NCBI GenBank assembly: GCA_005406025.1 | Contig: BGZK01001346.1 | Coordinates: forward strand, 1-64,000 | Source of the DNA: Eumeta japonica | Taxonomy: Eukaryota > Arthropoda > Insecta > Lepidoptera > Psychidae | Length of the DNA stretch: 64,000 nucleotides | Reading direction: 5' to 3' | Translations under genes and position numbers: made by a program | Notes under the pieces: model-generated | Databases searched by the model: none | What the model was told of the DNA's origin: nothing | What the model saw: only the letters and a program-made list of their open reading frames with translations | In this document: positions 22,851-33,440 of the stretch, piece after piece | How the letters are laid out: every line of letters starts with the position of its first letter | How positions within the stretch are numbered: the first letter of the stretch is position 1

Positions 22851-23319
22851 TTAATTAATCATTCCAATATTAAGGCATGGGGTGATTGATTAAAATCTTG
22901 CTAATCGACTTAAATCTCCCTCTCAATCGTGCTATTTCAGATTTCCTGTTTACTTCTATGTAAGCTGATTCTAAACAAATCGCTATAAATGTCAGTCGGT
23001 TAATGATCCCAAATAAATTATGTCGCTGAATTTATTTAATAACATTTCGCTAATATTACTTTTGAGCTAATCGTCATCATAATCCACATTTACCGTATCA
23101 TCAAAGTTTTGTAGCCATATCAAAGTATCGAGATGCCAGAGCTGTTTTATTTTGAATATATTAACAATCCACTAAATTGTTTTATTCTAACTAAATCACC
23201 TGACTAAATCCTGCGCATTTTGACTTATATGATTATTTCAAATGTGCGTAACGATAATTTTTGAAATTGTTTCATAATGTCTGATGTTCATGAAATATTG
23301 GCATGTTGAAAGTTTACTC
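22851..23319. other. AT-rich DNA, no gene seen
   Basis: No feature recognised. Confidence 0.45.
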
Positions 23320-23800
23320 GATGTTACGGAATTCAGCCAGCCACATCGGCGCCTGTAATGGCCATTCGCTAATGAATCTCTTTGAACTTTGAACGCCTCG
23401 ACAAATATCGGTACATTTAGCCGCGCATATTAAAGTTCACTTTATCTCAGTACATTATCTAAATTACCGAAAAGGTTCTCTCGTTAACTTAACCACCAAT
23501 CATTCCCTAAACCTAAAAGTCTATCTCGTAGTTACTAGAGTTACGGATATTGCTTCATAAACGCAAAGGACGCATTCCGTTTTTGGTTGAAAGACTTCTG
23601 TAATCGAAAATTTTAACTTTAGGGTCATTGTGAACTGTCACGTTCTGCGTGTTTTCATTAACACAAATCTGTGAATATCGCAGATCCTCGATCATGCGCG
23701 AATAGGGTACAGTTTCAACTTTTTAATGACGTGTCACGGAATTACCAATAATTTACGAGAGGTTAGCCTTTAAATAACAATCATGGCTGGGTTAACAGGT
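23320..23800. promoter_or_regulatory. unique-sequence island, candidate conserved non-coding element
   Basis: Richer in unique motifs than its flanks: 'ccagccacatcggcgcctgt', 'aatggccattcgctaatgaa', 'ctttgaactttgaacgcctc' (tandem TCF/nuclear receptor-like half sites). No coding frame. Regulatory role is inference from composition and motif density. Confidence 0.2.
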
Positions 23801-24239
23801 TAATTATGTTATAAAATATTGTCTCGAACACTATCGTCAAGTCTAAATATCATTTGCAATATTGGCTTATGAATTCTGATAAACGGTCATCGGTAAACGA
23901 AAAGATAATTAAAACTAACTACCTTAAATTCTTACTATTGTCTGTATTCTTTAGACGTCATTCATATACAAGGAACTAAATACTCCCATTACGTTTTTGA
24001 TAATTATGATTGTATAAAAGCCAAACTGTAAATATATTTTTCATTTGTCGAAAATAGGGAAAAGACAGTATTTTTGATTGTCAAGTTTTGAAATAAGACA
24101 ACATATATATATATATAATGTTCCCCATTGCTATTACCAAAACAGTAAACGACAACGAAATCGCAGACGATTCAGTAGTTTGCAATAAAGTACCAAAAAA
24201 ACATCGTTATGCTGAGAACAGCAAAAAAAAAAACAAGCA

Positions 24240-24480
24240 GATTCGAGGACAGCAAAATTGAGTCGATTGTTGCCGCGTGATTGAATACGCGACGATGCAA
24301 ACGAACGAGGTTTACACAGCCCGAGTGCGTCGACGGCGCCGCCAGGCGCGCGCACGGCGGGGCGAGGAACTACAACCGCCTCAACAAGATCTCGCCGACG
24401 AGACGCATATAGTACGAAAAGTTCTAATAAAATTTGCAGAAAAAATTCGTCTCTCCTTAGTAGTAGTAGTAGTCAGTTTC
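24240..24480. promoter_or_regulatory. dense CpG patch
   Basis: About 120 bp (24290-24410) are strongly GC- and CpG-rich, with 'gtgcgtcgacggcgccgcca', 'ggcgcgcgcacggcggggcg' and 'atctcgccgacgagacgc', in an otherwise AT-rich region. A 68-codon plus frame is Arg-rich only because of CG-containing codons, and the opposite strand is open as well, so coding is unlikely. It ends in a (TAG)5 run at about 24459-24474. It may be a promoter or enhancer core, or an old GC-rich repeat. Confidence 0.3.
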
Positions 24481-25399
24481 TAGAAGTTCGAACTCCGTTT
24501 TTAATTTCATAATAGAATTCGGAAAAATAGATCTAGTTGTAGGATGATTTCGGCGGCTATCTGCCTGTTAGTGTAACGTGGTTTTACTTTTAAAATCGCT
24601 TAATAAAAGAAGTTGAAATGTAAGGTTGTTATGGTCGTTACGGCCGCAAAACTAATTTAAGGAGGAAAATTCAATCATTAAAGTAAGTGTTGCCTTTTAT
24701 TGGTATCAAGAAATATCTCAAAAAAAAACCTTATAAAGATAATTAACTAAAAATTATTGTAACCTATAGTTCTATTTTTCCTAAAAGATCATAATAGTAA
24801 ATAAGCAACATTGCAAATTAATAAGTAAATGCTCAGAAAACTCACGGTCACTGTTCATAAGGTTTATTCAAAAAATAGGTCTTTCTTTTTTCCTCGAAAA
24901 TTAAGCAATAACATTGAAATACCTGTCTCATAGTGAATTGTATTATAATAGTTATGATAGAAGTAAATTATAGAATAGAAGAAAGATATAGTTACGCATT
25001 TGTTATGAGTTTATTTTACATAGATACACCTATTTTTACTAAAAGAACCCGTTTCTTCACGAAGACGCGAACCTCTCAAGTTTGTATTTACATATAAAAT
25101 TCGATGGTGGTACCAAATTTGACTAGTCAGCCTATTTGGATATAAACTACCCGCTCTTGTAAAGTACCTATATATTGGTTCAACTTATTCTATTTGTGAT
25201 AGATGTCGATAAGATAAATTTAATGATATATTTTTTTAAACTTCGAGCGTATCACGTTACGTAATTTAACTTCTTTGACAGTAACGGTTGTAAACAGTTG
25301 GTTTCAATATTATTTAATATTTGACATTCTGAAATAATAAAGAAATAGAAGAAAATGATACATGACACATTTCAAATTCTAATTACACGAAAAGCTGAT
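24481..25399. other. AT-rich DNA, no gene seen
   Basis: No gene recognised. Mariner copy 3 may begin near 25360, but no clear terminal repeat was found. Confidence 0.4.
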
Positions 25400-26130
25400 A
25401 AGCCATACAAATCTCGGAAAAGATTTTTATTGATGTAGACCTAAAGCAGTATGAATGAGGGTAGCATAAATTTGATTTAAGAGTTTTAAGTCGGGAAATT
25501 TTAAAGTGGAGGACGGGGTTCGCCGTTACAGATGACCCCAGTGCCACCTACGAAAAAATGGAAAAAGATCGAGAATATCAATAGTTAAGGTATATCTATA
25601 GATCTGAATGTGAGTCTCGGATATAAATAAAATTCGATGTGTGGGTGCCACGTGATTTTACCAAATGAAACCTCATGACGTGTGTCCATTTTAGTGGTTC
25701 TCTATTAAAGCGGATACGATTGACCCTGTCTCCATAAAAAATGTATCATCATATATGTCGAAAAGAACATGGTCGAAAAATCGTGGTCGAAGCTTAAACG
25801 AGCTCTAGAGACAATAGCAACTGTAACCAGATTTAACGTCAGACAAGATGATGCTGTGTTTATGGTGAGATCTAGAAGATTAATCCGTTATGAAATTTCA
25901 TCATTTTTATCAATGTTATACCCAATACGGCGGTATTGGGTATAACATTGATTTTGGTCGCTACTGCCTACAACTGATGAGATGAAAATAGCAACCGAGA
26001 AAAAGTCCTTCCTCTGATAAACAGAAAGTTTGTCCTTTCACAAGGAAAACACCAGACTAGGCACATCCTTAGTTAGCATGTCATCAAAAATTGAGAAAGT
26101 TTGGCTGGGGTTGTACCGTAAAGCTAACAT
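25400..26130 (+). pseudogene. mariner copy 3, heavily decayed transposase
   Basis: Piecewise translation matches copies 1 and 2. KSFKSGNFKVEDG lies near 25480-25515 (DNA-binding half). A diverged LDVWVPRDFTK-like block lies near 25650. CRKEHGRK (the family's RKRSWSK) lies near 25757. DFGRYCLQLMR lies near 25950-25985, aligning with NFDLFCQQLMR of copy 1. LSFHKENTRLGTSLVS, near 26035, is the family's VVFHQDNARPHTSL in which the catalytic Asp has become Glu (HKEN). Frameshifts and stops occur in every segment, and no terminal inverted repeats remain visible. It belongs to the same subfamily as copies 1 and 2 but is older or faster decayed. A 40-bp hairpin sits inside it at 25911-25950. Confidence 0.8.
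25911..25950. repeat. 18-bp perfect inverted repeat inside dead mariner
   Basis: Arms caatgttatacccaatac (25911-25928) and gtattgggtataacattg (25933-25950) are exact complements around ggcg. The hairpin interrupts the transposase alignment just before DFGRYCLQLMR. Copy 1 has no counterpart, so it arose after insertion. Confidence 0.93.
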
Positions 26131-26142
26131 AATGAGAACATC

Positions 26143-26238
26143 GTCAAAATTATTTGCCACAATATACATTTAGTATATTTAATAATATATATGTATTATT
26201 AAACATACTAAATGTATATTGTGGCAAATAATTTTGAC
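26143..26238. repeat. 96-bp near-perfect palindrome (foldback)
   Basis: The 47-bp arm starting gtcaaaattatttgccac (26143) is the reverse complement, with two mismatches, of the arm ending gtggcaaataattttgac (26238), with only 2 bp between. It directly follows the mariner remnant. It could be a miniature foldback element or a template-switch duplication. No target duplication was identified. Confidence 0.93.
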
Positions 26239-26620
26239 ATATATATATGTATATGTATATAGCGTTAATTTTCTTTAAAAATATGTACCGCTCATCCCGA
26301 TATATTGATTTAAAAATGAGCTAAAAAATTCTGAATTAAAAAACAAATTTTTCCATGTTATTTAAATTTGAAATAGAAATTCACGATGAGCGACCTTTCA
26401 ATATTAATATTAAGAGCTCCTGTTTTCACAGGTCTCTTTTTTCGTGACTAGGATGGTATTTCAGTGCGGGTTTTGAAAAAAAATTGTCTGTTTTTTTGAA
26501 CCGTTCTAATATATTTATATATATAATAAAATAGTGCATGTCAACTCCAACGCATGACTGGAGTTTAACTATTTAAAAATGATTTTCTTGGAATATGTTA
26601 GGGAGTAGATAAACGCATCT
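26239..26620. other. AT-rich DNA, no gene seen
   Basis: Contains short TA runs (26241-26262, 26509-26530). Nothing else recognised. Confidence 0.45.
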
Positions 26621-26686
26621 CTTATATGTAGGGCTCACTGAAAATTTCTGGAATGAATCAAAAAAAATTACTATAAATGGTCAAAA

Positions 26687-27136
26687 TTAAAATTGTTTCT
26701 CAAAATATTTTCTGTTAGCATAAATGCACTTTTATAGGAATATACTAATTTTGAAAATATTTATGACACTCCTCCCTGGTGACCTCAGAAATATGTTTTC
26801 ATACTCTTCGACAACCTCTTCCGGAGATAAAAATTATTGACCATGTAATTGGTTCTTAATTTTTAAGAACAAAAAAAGTCACAGGACTCCAGCTCAGGAC
26901 CACTTACAGGATTTCTCATAAGTTTTACGTTTTTCTCCTTTGATTTTTGACTGTTTGGCCGTGTGACAACTGGCATTGTCGTAATACAAGATGGTACGAT
27001 ATACACGTTTATTTTTACGGAGTTCGTCAATAACTTTCGACAAACAAATGGCCGTGTATAAATCACTATACACGGTACGACTGTTCTTTAAAACAACATT
27101 AGCTACGTGCCCAGTTTTATTACAAAAAAAAAGCAA
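26687..27136 (-). pseudogene. mariner-type transposase, C-terminal half (second subfamily)
   Basis: The minus-strand frame begins MLFFCNKTGHVANVVLKNSR and continues through LSKVIDELRKNKRVYRTILY to YYDNASCHTAKQ, which holds the second catalytic Asp. A frameshift leads to KNVKLMRNPVSGPELESCDF, holding the third Asp, about 33-34 residues later. After another break come KIKNQLHGQ, LSPEEVVEEYENIF and the terminal YFEKQF with a stop at 26687-26689. These are hallmark blocks of mariner/Tc1 transposases of a group different from copies 1-3 (YYDNASCHTA rather than HHDN/FHQD context and a YFEKQ end). The N-terminal DNA-binding domain and first catalytic Asp are missing, so the copy is truncated and dead. 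A possible 3' edge is 'agggctcactgaaaatttct' at 26630-26650, with no partner found. Confidence 0.88.
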
Positions 27137-27539
27137 TCATCTGCTTAGAGGTCCTTCACTCGCGCGTCGCTTTGGTTGGTTTCCGAACCTATCCAAACAA
27201 ACCTACTTAACCCATCCGCGTTAAAAATTAATACATTTGAGGATCAGAAGTGCAAGAAAAATACATACGTTCAGTATAAAATGCTTAAATGCGATGCATG
27301 AAGAAGCAATTTAAAAACGACTTTGCTCTTTGTTCATATTCTATTTGGCTCCTCATACAATTCGAGTACCGCGGACTATAAATAAACAATCGATCCCCAA
27401 GGAGTAAACTCCAAATGAATGCATTCAATTTGTGTAAAACATGCAAAAAATATATATCCTTTCCAACCTAATCATTACTGTTATGTAATATAACATCAGG
27501 CCAATTCATTAGACCGGGTCGTATTACAAAATAATAATT
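27137..27539. other. AT-rich DNA, no gene seen
   Basis: No feature recognised. Confidence 0.4.
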
Positions 27540-27800
27540 TAAACGCGAAAACAATATTCCTCGAGGAAATTCAATAGCTCTCCCGAGTATTAATTTTCCA
27601 TCGAGTTAACCTCTCCGCTGCGAAATATCAAATAATGGAAAAAAAAACGTGCCGGTGAAGATTCGAAATCGTCACCGATACTCGTGCAGTGAACACGCCA
27701 AAAATAACATTTTCCATGTACCCATTTTTAACTAAGGTCGAGTTTCACGAACCTATGTCAAAAATTGATACGGCGTTACGACTAAATTGGTATACCTATT
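27540..27800. promoter_or_regulatory. unique-sequence island, candidate conserved non-coding element
   Basis: Mixed composition with recurring CpG ('gaggaaattcaatagctctc', 'cgaaatcgtcaccgatactc') and no repeat or coding signature. Candidate only. Confidence 0.18.
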
Positions 27801-28434
27801 TTGTATGAAGAAATGATTTTAAATTTTAATTAAAATTTTATTAGTTGTCAAAATCGGTCAGTGCGATTGGGTTTTGTAATGCAATGTTATCATGAGACAC
27901 ACGTACGTACGGTTTAACTATACGCGTGAGTTACAAAATGAGTTTATTTTTCCGAACTAGCCCACATGTTTTAAGTATCAAAAATATATTGGTAAGATAT
28001 GGAGTACTGCGGTATTTTCTGCCCATTCATTTGTTCAACAAAACGACTCATGTTTGACAAATTTAGAAAAAAAAGGCTATAAATTCATGGACAATTTCAC
28101 TGGTTACTTTTGTGGTTTTTGTTGGATTTTTTATGTACGAAAATTTGAAAATTTATTCTATTTCGAAAATTTTACCACAATAAAGCCGTTTATTACTCCA
28201 TTTTGAAATGAATACGTCTTTAAATTTGCTTCCGTAGTGGGAGGCAATTCAGAAAACTGATGAAAACGAAATCGGGGGATACAGTTTGATACTGCAGATA
28301 CATATCTATCATCTATATCCAAAATATAATTATACTTCTCTATAGCCAAAGGATCGTAAATTTGGTACGTTTAGTAAGGACTGTAAGTGTTCGATATTTT
28401 GAAGGCGTTTCGTTACGTCGCAAAATTCCTTTTT
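27801..28434. other. AT-rich DNA, no gene seen
   Basis: No feature recognised. The stretch ends in a pyrimidine-rich run 'ttcctttttag' (28425-28435) that would serve as a splice acceptor for the exon candidate that follows. Confidence 0.4.
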
Positions 28435-28483
28435 AGTATAAATTTTGAATAAAATACTACATGACTGCCGGGGACGAAAAAGA

Positions 28484-28561
28484 ATGAAGGCGTCCGGGCA
28501 GATCAACGACGGTGCCAGTGTCGGCTACGGCTGGGGCAACCGAGGCTATGCAAGTGGATAA
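28484..28561 (+). CDS. candidate small coding exon, Gly/Tyr-rich peptide (hypothetical)
   Basis: From the ATG at 28484 a 25-codon frame ends at TAA (28559-28561) and reads MKASGQINDGASVG followed by YGWGNRGYASG. About two thirds of third codon positions are G or C (AAC, GAC, GCC, GTC, GGC, TAC, GGC), although the surroundings are AT-rich. That is the bias expected of selected coding sequence rather than chance. A small frame MTAGDEKE precedes it and overlaps at ATGA. An acceptor-like 'ttcctttttag' lies at 28425-28435. I do not recognise the peptide. Gly/Tyr repeats occur in cuticle, eggshell and some antimicrobial peptides, but no family can be claimed. It may also be the GC-rich core of a non-coding element. 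Confidence 0.3.
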   Translation: MKASGQINDGASVGYGWGNRGYASG

Positions 28562-29469
28562 TATAATCGCTTGTATATCAACACTGGACTATATAGACAC
28601 AAATTATGAGATGAGAACAGTAATTATTAAAGACATATTTAGGCGGCACAAAGTTTACGTTTTACTAGTACGTTTATAACTACTCTAAATTCGAAGGACT
28701 TCTTAGGATTCAAAAATAATTATACATGTAATTCGCTTGAAAAAAATATTGTCTGCACACGTATTCACGTAAATACATGGCCGTGTTCACGACATAGAAA
28801 CTGATTTTCTAGAATCAGTGTTATATAAAAATGTTTCATATGTACTCTAATTTCTTGTGGAATTATAATTATTCAGTCATAGCTGATCGGTCAAAACCCA
28901 TGGAACAGTATTACATTCATATAAATCTGAATATAATTTTGTATATCTATATAAAGTGATAGTTCTATGTTAGATACTGTCTCCCATTTGATGGCGATAC
29001 GATGAGATGTGCCGACTATGATTATTTATGATTGTTAAGAATTGTTAACGTAAAATTTCCCATTTTTACTTCAATGAAAAAAATATTTTATCTCTGAAAA
29101 CTATCAACGTTGAAGATTAACATCATTATTTAATAATTGTTTCTTTCCTTTTTGTCGATAATTTAAGACAATCTTATTTATTTCTAAAGTTATTTGAAAA
29201 ATAATTTAATTTATTTTAATTCTGGAGTGATAAAAGCTTAAAATAAGAAAAAAAAAAACCATATAAACTTAATTATATTATTTCGAACTATATTACATAA
29301 CATATAACATTCTATATTAAAATATTGATATATAATTCACGACAATATACTCCGAAGATAAAATTATCTGTGAAAACAAAATTATTATTAACCCTTTCAT
29401 ATATTTTTTTATAAATGCTAATAAAAAACGCTTTAAATTACAAAACTACTGAGCTATAACGATTGTAAT
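28562..29469. other. AT-rich DNA, no gene seen
   Basis: No feature recognised. Confidence 0.45.
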
Positions 29470-29511
29470 TGAATTTCATATTATAGGCTATAGCGCATAA
29501 TATGAAATTCA
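29470..29511. repeat. 15-bp perfect inverted repeat, 12-nt loop
   Basis: Arms tgaatttcatattat (29470-29484) and ataatatgaaattca (29497-29511) are exact complements. Confidence 0.88.
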
Positions 29512-30002
29512 CTTGCATCTTTAAAATTCATAACTTCGATTCTGGGAATCTAATGGCATTCGTTAGGACAAATTCAGTTTTTAAATCTACTTTGCTCGAA
29601 AAACGTCCGACCTAGGAGTACTAGAAAAATATTTCAGGATTCAATTAGTGTCATATAGATATTTTTTTTATGCGTGTCTTCATAACACCTAATATCCGCG
29701 CAATGAGGGTTTTTTTAATACAGAAACGTAAGCTTTTAACCACGGCAACACTAGTTTTGCACAGAACCTAATACTTAATTCAACTTTCCCGAAAATAGGT
29801 AGACACTAGATACTTTAATTCATAATAATTAGTCTTACGGCAACACTAGAGGCTGGACTTAAAATAGCCTGCGCAAACGACGTCGTCCGCCCGCTCACTT
29901 GTCATCAATTTAGTATTTATGCTAATAATTTGAAACAAAATATAACTAACGGTTATATAGAAGCATTTATTACAGACATTAATATTTAATATTGATTGTT
30001 TA
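29512..30002. other. AT-rich DNA, no gene seen
   Basis: The phrase 'cggcaacactag' occurs twice (29743-29754 and 29838-29849) in similar context, suggesting a small local duplication or two repeat edges. A CpG patch 'cgacgtcgtccgcccgctca' lies at 29878-29897. Confidence 0.4.
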
Positions 30003-30075
30003 CGACCCGAATCTCGATTTCGGTCTCGGTCCTTAAAGACTGTGATGTCGGTTTCAATACTATATCGGTTCTTTG
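30003..30075 (-). repeat. short degenerate hexamer tract (copy I)
   Basis: 'gaatctcgatttcggtctcg' and 'gtcggtttcaatactatatc' are pyrimidine-strand units like those of the hexamer-tract elements at 14880 and 53450. No Helitron-like end was found nearby, so this is a fragment. Confidence 0.4.
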
Positions 30076-30207
30076 TTGAACATTGCTGCTACTTTGCAAG
30101 TGTTCAAATATTTTGTCGTTACGGAGACTAGTTCAGATATTTTTTTTATTTTACGTATAAATAAATTATCAATAACTTTTAAATATGGCTGAACTGTACT
30201 AAATGAT

Positions 30208-30208
<1 letters not shown>

Positions 30209-30241
<33 letters not shown>
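30209..30241. repeat. (TA)n microsatellite
   Basis: About 15 TA units ending in 'tatatatc'. Confidence 0.95.
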
Positions 30242-30243
<2 letters not shown>

Positions 30244-30539
30244 TTCAACAATCATGCGCATAATAATAATGAGTACTGACTTTTACTAATCTTAGTTGTG
30301 TTTCTTATCTGCGGGCGATTCCAAAGTCACTGGAGAAAAGCGAGTACCACCTCTTTTTAAATAGCCATCGTATGTATATTTCACATTTTATTTTCTGACT
30401 ATCTAACTTACCGATTGAAGATTGCTATTTTTACTTAACTTCATAAATCAAAAGTACCTCAAACCACTAGAAAGATAAATCTTCAGCCTTTCGTAGACAG
30501 CACCTATTTAATCTACAGTTTGAAAGCCAAGCGAAAAAG

Positions 30540-30800
30540 TAAAACGGGCTAAGCAATGTCTTCTACAGCGTTCAGCCGACCCGGGGACAACCACTATATC
30601 TTACAACATAGTCGCGAATACCGGAATCGTTGCCATATCGGGCAAACGAGTTAGCGTTTTATTAGGGTCCGCAAAAAGAAGGTTCCGTTACAAATTTTAC
30701 GAGTGGAGTTTTTCCCGTGATTGTTTAGACTCCGCGAGGTCGGGGCGCCGATTGCGGTAAACTTTCAGATTATTCCCGCACGCGCTGCCCGCAATGAATA
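30540..30800. promoter_or_regulatory. GC/CpG-richer island, candidate regulatory element
   Basis: Dense unique sequence: 'cagccgacccggggacaacc', 'cggaatcgttgccatatcgg', 'gaggtcggggcgccgattgc', 'cgcacgcgctgcccgc'. No repeat family or coding frame recognised. The contrast with flanking AT-rich DNA is sharp. Confidence 0.25.
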
Positions 30801-31260
30801 TCATATGAGTCTACGTAAACGATGCGGCGTTTGAGTTTTTTTTTTGAGTCCGAAACTCTATAGTTTTGCTCTGAGATTATTGTATCAATATAACGACCTC
30901 TATTAGTTCTACACCAACTATTCAATTTATCATTTAGGTTTATATGTAATATATAATTTCTATTATATAACGAAAAGCGCACTAACTCTGCATAAAAAGT
31001 TAGCCTACTTGTGTGTTTATTTTACGTTTATGATTTTAAATTTCGGTTGTTTTTTTTTATTTTGCATCTGATTTATAGACGATATATAAGCAAACTTTCT
31101 ATTATAAGGATCTAGAAATATTCTAGGGTATCCTCACTGTGCTGGTCGCAATTAAATTTCATGAAACATTTGGGTCTGTGTAATCTAAATTATGGAAGAA
31201 GGACGATTATTTTATGAATGCAAATAGTAATTGGAAGATGAGAGGTTATTCATCGCTTTC
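30801..31260. other. AT-rich DNA, no gene seen
   Basis: No feature recognised. Confidence 0.45.
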
Positions 31261-31261
31261 C

Positions 31262-31345
31262 GTATCAACCACGAAACTGATGTTGAAGCCGAGACCGAAA
31301 TTGAAATTAAGACCGAGAACGAGGCCAGAAGCTACGCCTCTATCA
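31262..31345 (+). repeat. degenerate hexamer tract (copy E)
   Basis: 'gttgaagccgagaccgaa', 'attgaaattaagaccgag' and 'aacgaggcc' form a clear 6-bp pattern (RAxxxG/C units) like copies D and G. A terminal edge is not clear. Confidence 0.5.
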
Positions 31346-31725
31346 GGTTTGGTTTTGAAATGGGATGGATAAGGCTATGATATAAATTATTCTGTGTGAC
31401 AATAAAAGGGCATTAAGTAGTGAATATTATAAATAGTGACGACACTTAATGTTTTAAGCAAGCGATAATTTAAAAATTTCAATTTGTTACTGAGCAATAA
31501 TTAGAATTTTATCATTTTTTCCTTTCTTGATATCTTACCCGAAATATTATACGTTTTGTAAAATTGACATAGATTTCTGATATAAAAAATTTCTTAATTT
31601 TTATAGTTCAATTTTTTAATTCATAATTGATTAAATTTTGATATCTGTGCTTGTCTACATTTTTCCATGCATTGTGTGAACGTGTTTCTCACATATATTG
31701 CCAAAGTGGAAATTCGTCTATGCTG
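31346..31725. other. AT-rich DNA, no gene seen
   Basis: No feature recognised. Confidence 0.45.
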
Positions 31726-31922
31726 AGAAATGTCACAGAAACGAGTGTCGATTGGACCAGTGAATACACGATCCGTTTTGAACCTGGGTAGAGGACGTTC
31801 AAAGCGTTCAATGATATGGTTCGTTAAAATAACAACGACATCGTCGGTGTCCCGAATCGATGTTCCACTTCGTTATCGCCGAAATGCTGCCGGAAACGTT
31901 TCGTGACAATATTGAACGTTAA
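31726..31922. promoter_or_regulatory. unique-sequence island
   Basis: 'gtgtcgattggaccagtgaa', 'gaggacgttcaaagcgttca' and 'gccgaaatgctgccggaaac' stand out in GC and complexity. No domain emerges in translation, only short broken frames. Either an unrecognised transposon remnant or non-coding conserved DNA. Confidence 0.18.
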
Positions 31923-32359
31923 ATTTTGTAATTCAAATAAGATAGTATTCTTGACTTATACAATCAGTAACTTGATGATTTGTCATTCCACCGGCTGGCA
32001 CACATTTTTAAAAACTGTTTTTTGTTGCACAAAAGCTTATAGTTAAAATTTTGGCAGAATATTTTGGCGAACGTTTGATCTATTTAATATTGTAACGCTA
32101 GTAAACGGATAGGTATAAACATCCATAATGCATTTATGTGTATTTACACGTATTCAGTAAACAAGATTACTTTAGAAATAAAGTGGAAGCATACAATTAA
32201 CGTAATCGAAGTTCCAATACTTATTTAGGTGAATAGAGTTTTAAATAAAATTCGATTCGAGAAAAACCGAATTTATTTCGTAACATAAACAAGAAGACCT
32301 ATTTTTACTTACATTCTCTGCCTTAAGAGAAATCAAATCAATCTATATCGATCTAAAAT

Positions 32360-32960
32360 TTCCAGGCGCGTATCTCAAGTAGTCGTGAAGATTAATAACA
32401 GCGAAACACCGGCACAAACACATACCGACGGAGGCCTATTCAACTCCACGCATAAACGCAGTACGTTAACTTTAGTAACGGCAATTAGCGCTCTTCATTC
32501 GCTAATAAAATTCTAAAACCGTTAAAATCGCCCCCAGCGAATTAATTACGGTCCCGATATTAACACGTACAGGGGAATGGCGTGCCCGCGCCGGGAAATA
32601 TAGCCTTCACGTATGGCGGGCTTTTCGGCGTTATATTTATTTATTTATCGTCGAACGGCGCGTTTAACGGCGGCGCTCCCGTACATTTGTGCTCCTGCAA
32701 CGACGGCCGGTCTAACGGCTCCCGTGTATTTACGCCGTCTCGATAAACACTCGATACGGCTGTAGTAATTTAAGCAAATTGGTACATTGTTTGCACGAAA
32801 AAGAAACGGTGACTGTATTTCGGCGTCGGTGTTGAAATTTTTAAAGGCATAGTTATCGGATAGTCGAAATTTGCTCGCCGTTTTTTGAGTTTGCCGTGGG
32901 AAAACGTGATTTTCCAAAATTTACATCGAAATTGTTAGCGCTCTTCCCGAAATAGCAAAA
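32360..32960. promoter_or_regulatory. large GC/CpG-richer island, candidate conserved non-coding element
   Basis: About 600 bp with frequent CpG ('ggaatggcgtgcccgcgccg', 'cgtcgaacggcgcgtttaac', 'ggcggcgctcccgtac') mixed with homeodomain-type AT cores ('gcggcaattagcgctc' region, 'cgaattaattacgg'). A 90-codon minus frame (32645-32917) is Arg/Ala-rich at its C-terminus as a product of CG content, and I recognise no domain. It is one of the two strongest islands in the window. Confidence 0.28.
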
Positions 32961-33169
32961 TCTAATTTGAAGGAGTACAACTTGTTCAAACGTATTATTG
33001 AACGCGATTGTGCTAACAACGCAATGTTGTTATATGTAATGTTTCATTATAAGATAATTGCTCACTTATTAAGAAGAAATCTGTCATATTTTAGTGTGCT
33101 TAATTGGTTATTAATCGTCTACGTCATATATTTATATTACAAGCTGATGGTGTAAATTTATCGACAGGA

Positions 33170-33440
33170 AACGGAAGCGATGTAAGTGATCCAGCGCAAA
33201 GCGTTCCGAAGGAGTTGTAAACAATAATCCTCAAGAAAACCCATTGACCTACAAAACTAAAAGTTTGTAAAATATGGGTCAGGATCGAAAGAAATATTCC
33301 CGCTTCGCTCCCTCGAATTACGCGAAGGGTTCCCTAGGGACCTGCTTTAGCTTAAAGTAGGTATAAGCGTTAAGGAAACTTGAAATTTAATCTTTCCTCT
33401 TTCGATTAGATTCAAGGGCTGGCTCAAAAATACAATTATC
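33170..33440. promoter_or_regulatory. unique-sequence island
   Basis: Contains 'gatccagcgcaaagcgttcc' and 'ctcgaattacgcgaagggtt'. No coding frame or repeat signature. Continuous in style with the islands on each side. Confidence 0.15.

Noticed and set aside
24277..24483. 68-codon Arg-rich frame as a possible basic protein
   Set aside because: Arg-rich translation is expected from a CpG-dense patch. The opposite strand is open too.
32645..32917. 90-codon minus frame with Arg/Ala-rich C-terminus
   Set aside because: The Arg and Ala content follows CG-rich DNA. The upstream half resembles background. Treated as part of a non-coding island.
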